Under the pieces are notes generated by a model, which searched no databases, was not told where the DNA came from, and saw nothing but the letters and a program-made list of their open reading frames with translations. Shown piece by piece: positions 6,661 to 9,589 of a stretch of DNA of 9,589 bases (its first letter is position 1; each line of letters opens with the position of its first letter). Position numbers and translations under genes: made by a program. Where the stretch lies: NCBI GenBank assembly GCA_964436935.1, contig CAYTES010000052.1:1-9589 (forward strand), in the 5' to 3' direction. The DNA is from CAYTES01 sp964436935 (GTDB lineage Bacteria > Patescibacteriota > Gracilibacteria > UBA1369 > UBA12473).

Positions 6661-6688
6661 GGGTGAAATGGTCTGCCCATCTCTCGTA

Positions 6689-6695
6689 AAAGGAG
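6689..6695 (+). promoter_or_regulatory. Shine-Dalgarno-like sequence AAAGGAG
   Basis: It lies 4 nt before an ATG at 6700 and 15 nt before the exporter start at 6711. The 15-nt spacing is long for direct initiation. A small ORF (ATG at 6697 or 6700, encoding MMSEP or MSEP) ends with TGA at 6712-6714, overlapping the exporter ATG as ATGA. Ribosomes may therefore reach the exporter start through this mini-ORF. It is the clearest Shine-Dalgarno sequence at any start in the window. Confidence 0.6.
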
Positions 6696-6710
6696 TATGA
6701 TGAGTGAACC

Positions 6711-8414
6711 ATGAAAGCGAATTTATTCTCCATTTTAAAACCCTACCGTGGCTGGATTTTCTCGCTCATCCTCTTGGCGGTATTGAGCAATGGGCTCAGT
6801 CTGTGGGTGCCACAGTTGATTCGAGAAGGCATAGACGATTACGGACTCGGAACCTTGAACTTGCAACGTCTCCTCACCCAATTTGCGGTGGCCGCTTTTT
6901 TGATTTTTCTGTTCACCTACTTTCAGAATTTGGTACAAACCTACGCATCCGAACGAGTGGCCAAAGACCTACGCGAAGACGTGGCGAATAAGATTTCCGT
7001 TCAGAGCTACTTGTATGTGCAGGAGGTCGGTTCGTCCAAGCTGCTCACCAACCTCACGTCCGATGTGGAAGCGGTGAAACTCTTCGTGTCCCAGGCCATT
7101 GTGGCATTGATCTCTTCGGTCTTTTTGATTGTGGGTTCCAGCATCCTGTTGCTGCTCATCGACTGGCGGTTGGCGTTGGCCACGCTCGGCATCATTCCTT
7201 TGATTGGAGGCACCTTTTTCTTTGTGCTATCGCGGGTCAAAGTGCTGTTCACCAAAGCCCAAGAGGTGATCGATTGGCTCAACAAAGTCATCAATGAAAG
7301 CATCTTAGGCTCAGCCTTGATTCGTGTGCTCCATGCACAGCATTTCGAATACGCCAAGTTTGTGGAGGCCAATACCGACGCCAAAGCCACCGGGATGAAA
7401 ATCCTCAAACATTTTGCCGCCATGATCCCGATTGTGATGTTTGTGGCAAATCTGGCCACGGTCATTATTCTCTTGTTGGGTGGCCACTTTGTCATTCTAG
7501 GAAGCATGACCCTCGGAGATTTCGCCGCCTTCAATAGCTATGTGGGACTGTTGATTTTTCCCATATTCATGCTGGGATTTGTGAGTGGCGTCATGGCCCG
7601 CGCGACGGCGTCCTACCAGCGCATTGCCGCGGTGCTGACGCACGAGGAAGTGCCCGACACCGGTACTCGAAGTGCGGAATTAAAAGGAAATATCACGGTT
7701 AAAAACCTCACTTTAATGTATGGCGAAAAAGCGGCACTCAAAGACGTCTCTTTCGCGATCAAGGCCGGCACCCGCACCGCCATCATTGGTCCCACGGCGG
7801 CCGGAAAGACGCAGTTGCTTCAAGTGCTCACCGGTTTGATCCGCTCTACGTCGGGCGAGATACGGTACGATGGTAAAAAATTGGAGGAGTATGAGAAAAA
7901 GTCTTTTCATGAACAGGTCGGGCTCGTGTTTCAAGACAGTGTGCTATTCAACCTGAGTGTGCTCGGCAACATTGCGTTCAGCACCACCGTGAAAGAGAAA
8001 GATCTGACGCGGGCGATTGAAACCGCGGAGTTGCACGACTTCATTGAAAAGTTGCCACATAAGTTGGAGACCGTGGTTTCCGAACGAGGCACCAGCCTGT
8101 CGGGCGGTCAAAAGCAGCGCATCATGCTGGCCCGTGCCTTGGCCTTGAACCCCCGCATCCTGTTTCTCGACGACTTCACGGCTCGCGTCGACACCCGCAC
8201 CGAGCAACGCATTTTAAAGAATCTCGAAAAAAATTACCCTCACCTGACTTTGATTTCTGTCACTCAAAAAATTGGAGCGGTGGAACAGTTTGACCAAATC
8301 ATTCTCTTAATGGAAGGCGAGGTGCTCGCCACCGGCACCCATCATCATTTGATGGAAACCTCGACCGAATACGTACAAATCCATGAATCCCAACGTAGCA
8401 CCCACTCGTTATGA
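6711..8414 (+). CDS. ABC exporter half-transporter with degenerate nucleotide-binding domain (BmrC/TM287-like)
   Basis: It is 567 aa: a six-helix type IV exporter membrane domain (helices near 15-35, 55-75, 128-150, 153-175, 236-260 and 272-296) followed by an ATPase domain. Walker A is GPTAAGKT (360-367), the Q-loop glutamine is Q408, the signature is LSGGQ (463-467) and Walker B is ILFLDD (483-488). The position after the Walker B Asp is D488 instead of the catalytic Glu, the D-loop is ARVD (491-494), and the switch position in SVTQK is Q519 instead of His. These changes are typical of the non-catalytic partner in heterodimeric exporters such as BmrC, LmrC and TM287. The substrate cannot be read from sequence; drugs, lipids or peptides are all possible. 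It overlaps the next gene by 4 nt. A link to arginine metabolism is not implied by position alone. Confidence 0.93.
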   Translation: MKANLFSILKPYRGWIFSLILLAVLSNGLSLWVPQLIREGIDDYGLGTLNLQRLLTQFAVAAFLIFLFTYFQNLVQTYASERVAKDLREDVANKISVQSYLYVQEVGSSKLLTNLTSDVEAVKLFVSQAIVALISSVFLIVGSSILLLLIDWRLALATLGIIPLIGGTFFFVLSRVKVLFTKAQEVIDWLNKVINESILGSALIRVLHAQHFEYAKFVEANTDAKATGMKILKHFAAMIPIVMFVANLATVIILLLGGHFVILGSMTLGDFAAFNSYVGLLIFPIFMLGFVSGVMARATASYQRIAAVLTHEEVPDTGTRSAELKGNITVKNLTLMYGEKAALKDVSFAIKAGTRTAIIGPTAAGKTQLLQVLTGLIRSTSGEIRYDGKKLEEYEKKSFHEQVGLVFQDSVLFNLSVLGNIAFSTTVKEKDLTRAIETAELHDFIEKLPHKLETVVSERGTSLSGGQKQRIMLARALALNPRILFLDDFTARVDTRTEQRILKNLEKNYPHLTLISVTQKIGAVEQFDQIILLMEGEVLATGTHHHLMETSTEYVQIHESQRSTHSL

Positions 8415-9589
8415 ATTATGCTCTCAATAAAGCATCCACCAACCCCACCGAGCCGCAAGGTCCAACCAAGGCAGGACTCAAAAAACTGCTACCCCTATTG
8501 AAGGAGGATCACCTCAAAATGATCGTGGCGGTCCTTGCCATTTTAGTCAATTCGGCCATCACGCTTTCCGGACCCTTTTTCGTGGCCTATGCCATCGATC
8601 ATTATGTCGTGTCTCGAAATTATGAAGGCGTAATGATGATGAGTGGGGTGCTGATCGGCCTTTATCTCATCGGTTTTGTCACCGGTTACATCCAGACCGC
8701 GATGATGGGCGGCGTGGCGCAACGGATGCTGTTCAATTTGAGGAACACCATTTTTACCAAGCTTCAGTCGTTGCCGCTTGCGTTTTTCAATCAAAATAAA
8801 GCCGGCGACCTCATCTCGCGCATCAACAACGACACGGACAAGCTCAATCAATTTTTCTCGCAAGGCTTGGTGCAGTTTGTCAGTAACTTATTCATGATTG
8901 TAGGGGCAGGAATCTTCTTGCTCAGCATTCATTTTAAATTGGGTCTGGCGATTTTAGCGCCCGCGGTGAGTTTGCTGTTTTTCACTCGAATCACTGCGGC
9001 CTGGATCCGTCGCAAGAACGCGCAAAGTTTGCAAGCGGGAGGCGGGATGAGCGCCGAAATCCAGGAGAGCTTGGATAACTTCAAAGTCATCGTGGCCTTC
9101 AATCGGCGTGACTATTTTCGGGAAAAGGTCAAAGAGACGAATGAAAGCAATTTTAAAAAAGCCACGAGTGCGGGGTATGCCAATACGATTTTTATTCCGG
9201 TCTACGGCCTGTGTTCCAATATGGCTCAGCTGATCACGCTGGCGTACGGGATTCATTTGATTGCAGCCGGAGATTTTACGGTCGGTCTACTCATTAGTGC
9301 CTTTCTTTACACCACTCGTTTCTACGACCCGCTGCGTCACATGGCCGCACTGTGGGGCTCTTTCCAGCTCGCGATGGCCACTTGGGATCGCATCTCCGCA
9401 ATTTTGGAAATGAAGTCCAATTTGATTCAGTTGCCGGAGGGAAAAGAAAGGAGCAAGGCGGATAAAAAAGCACCACCGCTTTTAGCTTTTCACAAGGTGC
9501 ATTTTTCCTACCCCGATGGCAAAGAGGTTTTACACGATCTCACGTTTGAGTTGGAAGCTGGAAAGACCTACGCACTGGTTGGGCCCACC
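8411..9589 (+). CDS. ABC exporter half-transporter, partner subunit (BmrD/TM288-like), 5' part
   Basis: It starts at the ATG in the ATGA overlap with the previous gene and stays open to the window end (393 codons, no stop). After a polar N-terminal tail of about 30 residues come six likely membrane helices (near 36-58, 76-96, 155-173, 176-193, 262-285 and 290-305). The coupling-helix region FFNQNKAGDLISRI.ND (125-141) has the pattern usual in BmrD/TM288-type subunits. The nucleotide-binding domain begins near 358, with A-loop aromatic Y367 in FSYPDG, and the sequence stops at VGPT (390-393), the first residues of Walker A. The catalytic Glu and switch His, expected to be intact in this partner, are beyond the window. 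The missing part should be roughly 190-210 residues. Overlap and gene order support co-translation as a heterodimer with the previous subunit. Confidence 0.92.
   Translation, partial: MNYALNKASTNPTEPQGPTKAGLKKLLPLLKEDHLKMIVAVLAILVNSAITLSGPFFVAYAIDHYVVSRNYEGVMMMSGVLIGLYLIGFVTGYIQTAMMGGVAQRMLFNLRNTIFTKLQSLPLAFFNQNKAGDLISRINNDTDKLNQFFSQGLVQFVSNLFMIVGAGIFLLSIHFKLGLAILAPAVSLLFFTRITAAWIRRKNAQSLQAGGGMSAEIQESLDNFKVIVAFNRRDYFREKVKETNESNFKKATSAGYANTIFIPVYGLCSNMAQLITLAYGIHLIAAGDFTVGLLISAFLYTTRFYDPLRHMAALWGSFQLAMATWDRISAILEMKSNLIQLPEGKERSKADKKAPPLLAFHKVHFSYPDGKEVLHDLTFELEAGKTYALVGPT

Larger units (their letters stand above)
6611..6710. other. Intergenic gap between argH and the ABC exporter genes
   Basis: This is the only substantial non-coding stretch in the window. 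It holds a C6 run (6618-6623), an imperfect hairpin (6635-6660) followed by a G5 run (6659-6663), and a Shine-Dalgarno-like AAAAGGAG. I could not identify a convincing -35/-10 pair. A promoter for the exporter genes may lie here, but none is claimed. Confidence 0.6.

Noticed and set aside
6704..6991. 95-codon plus-strand ORF overlapping the exporter start
   Set aside because: Out of frame with the strongly supported ABC gene, with no recognisable domain.
7007..7534. 175-codon minus-strand ORF opposite the ABC membrane domain
   Set aside because: Low-complexity Ser/Thr/Met/Lys-rich translation, as expected from the complement of a membrane-helix gene. No independent support.

Overview
The window holds nine same-strand genes in two blocks. 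The first, 1-6610, is most of an arginine biosynthesis operon. The second, 6711 to the window end, is a two-gene ABC exporter. No RNA genes, insertion sequences, CRISPR arrays or integration sites were seen, and nothing on the minus strand looks like a real gene.

Layout of the arginine block: the 3' part of an N-acyl-ornithine carbamoyltransferase (argF' type), an unrecognised P-loop protein, argC, argD, argB, a zinc deacylase of the AstE/aspartoacylase family, then argH. Genes overlap by 4-20 nt or are 10-17 nt apart, so one polycistronic message is likely. Together they encode this route: acylglutamate -> acylglutamyl-phosphate (ArgB) -> semialdehyde (ArgC) -> acylornithine (ArgD) -> acylcitrulline (ArgF') -> citrulline (deacylase) -> [ArgG, not in the window] -> arginine (ArgH). 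Carbamoylation comes before deacylation. This is the variant known from Xanthomonas (acetyl) and Bacteroides (succinyl). Two pieces are unusual: the deacylase is an M14-type AstE/aspartoacylase relative rather than an M20 ArgE, and a P-loop protein of unknown function sits between argF' and argC. No GNAT-type or ArgJ-type acylglutamate synthase is present, so the P-loop protein is a candidate for the missing first step. This is inference only.

After a 100-nt gap containing an imperfect hairpin and a Shine-Dalgarno-like AAAAGGAG come two half-size ABC exporter genes overlapping as ATGA. The first has a degenerate nucleotide-binding domain (Asp for the catalytic Glu, Gln for the switch His). 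This fits a heterodimeric exporter of the BmrC/BmrD or TM287/TM288 kind. The second runs off the end of the window inside its Walker A motif.

Organism: a bacterium using the standard genetic code, with TAA, TAG and TGA all used as stops. Several arginine proteins carry motifs I associate with Bacteroidota-type enzymes (YGGHAV and FYSN in ArgD, DYGYVGD in ArgB, AMPSS in ArgH, HCLPVRRN in ArgF'), and the start codons in the arginine block lack Shine-Dalgarno sequences, as is common in Bacteroidota. The mixed base composition and divergent sequences would also fit an uncultured lineage that shares this operon type. I cannot assign a phylum.
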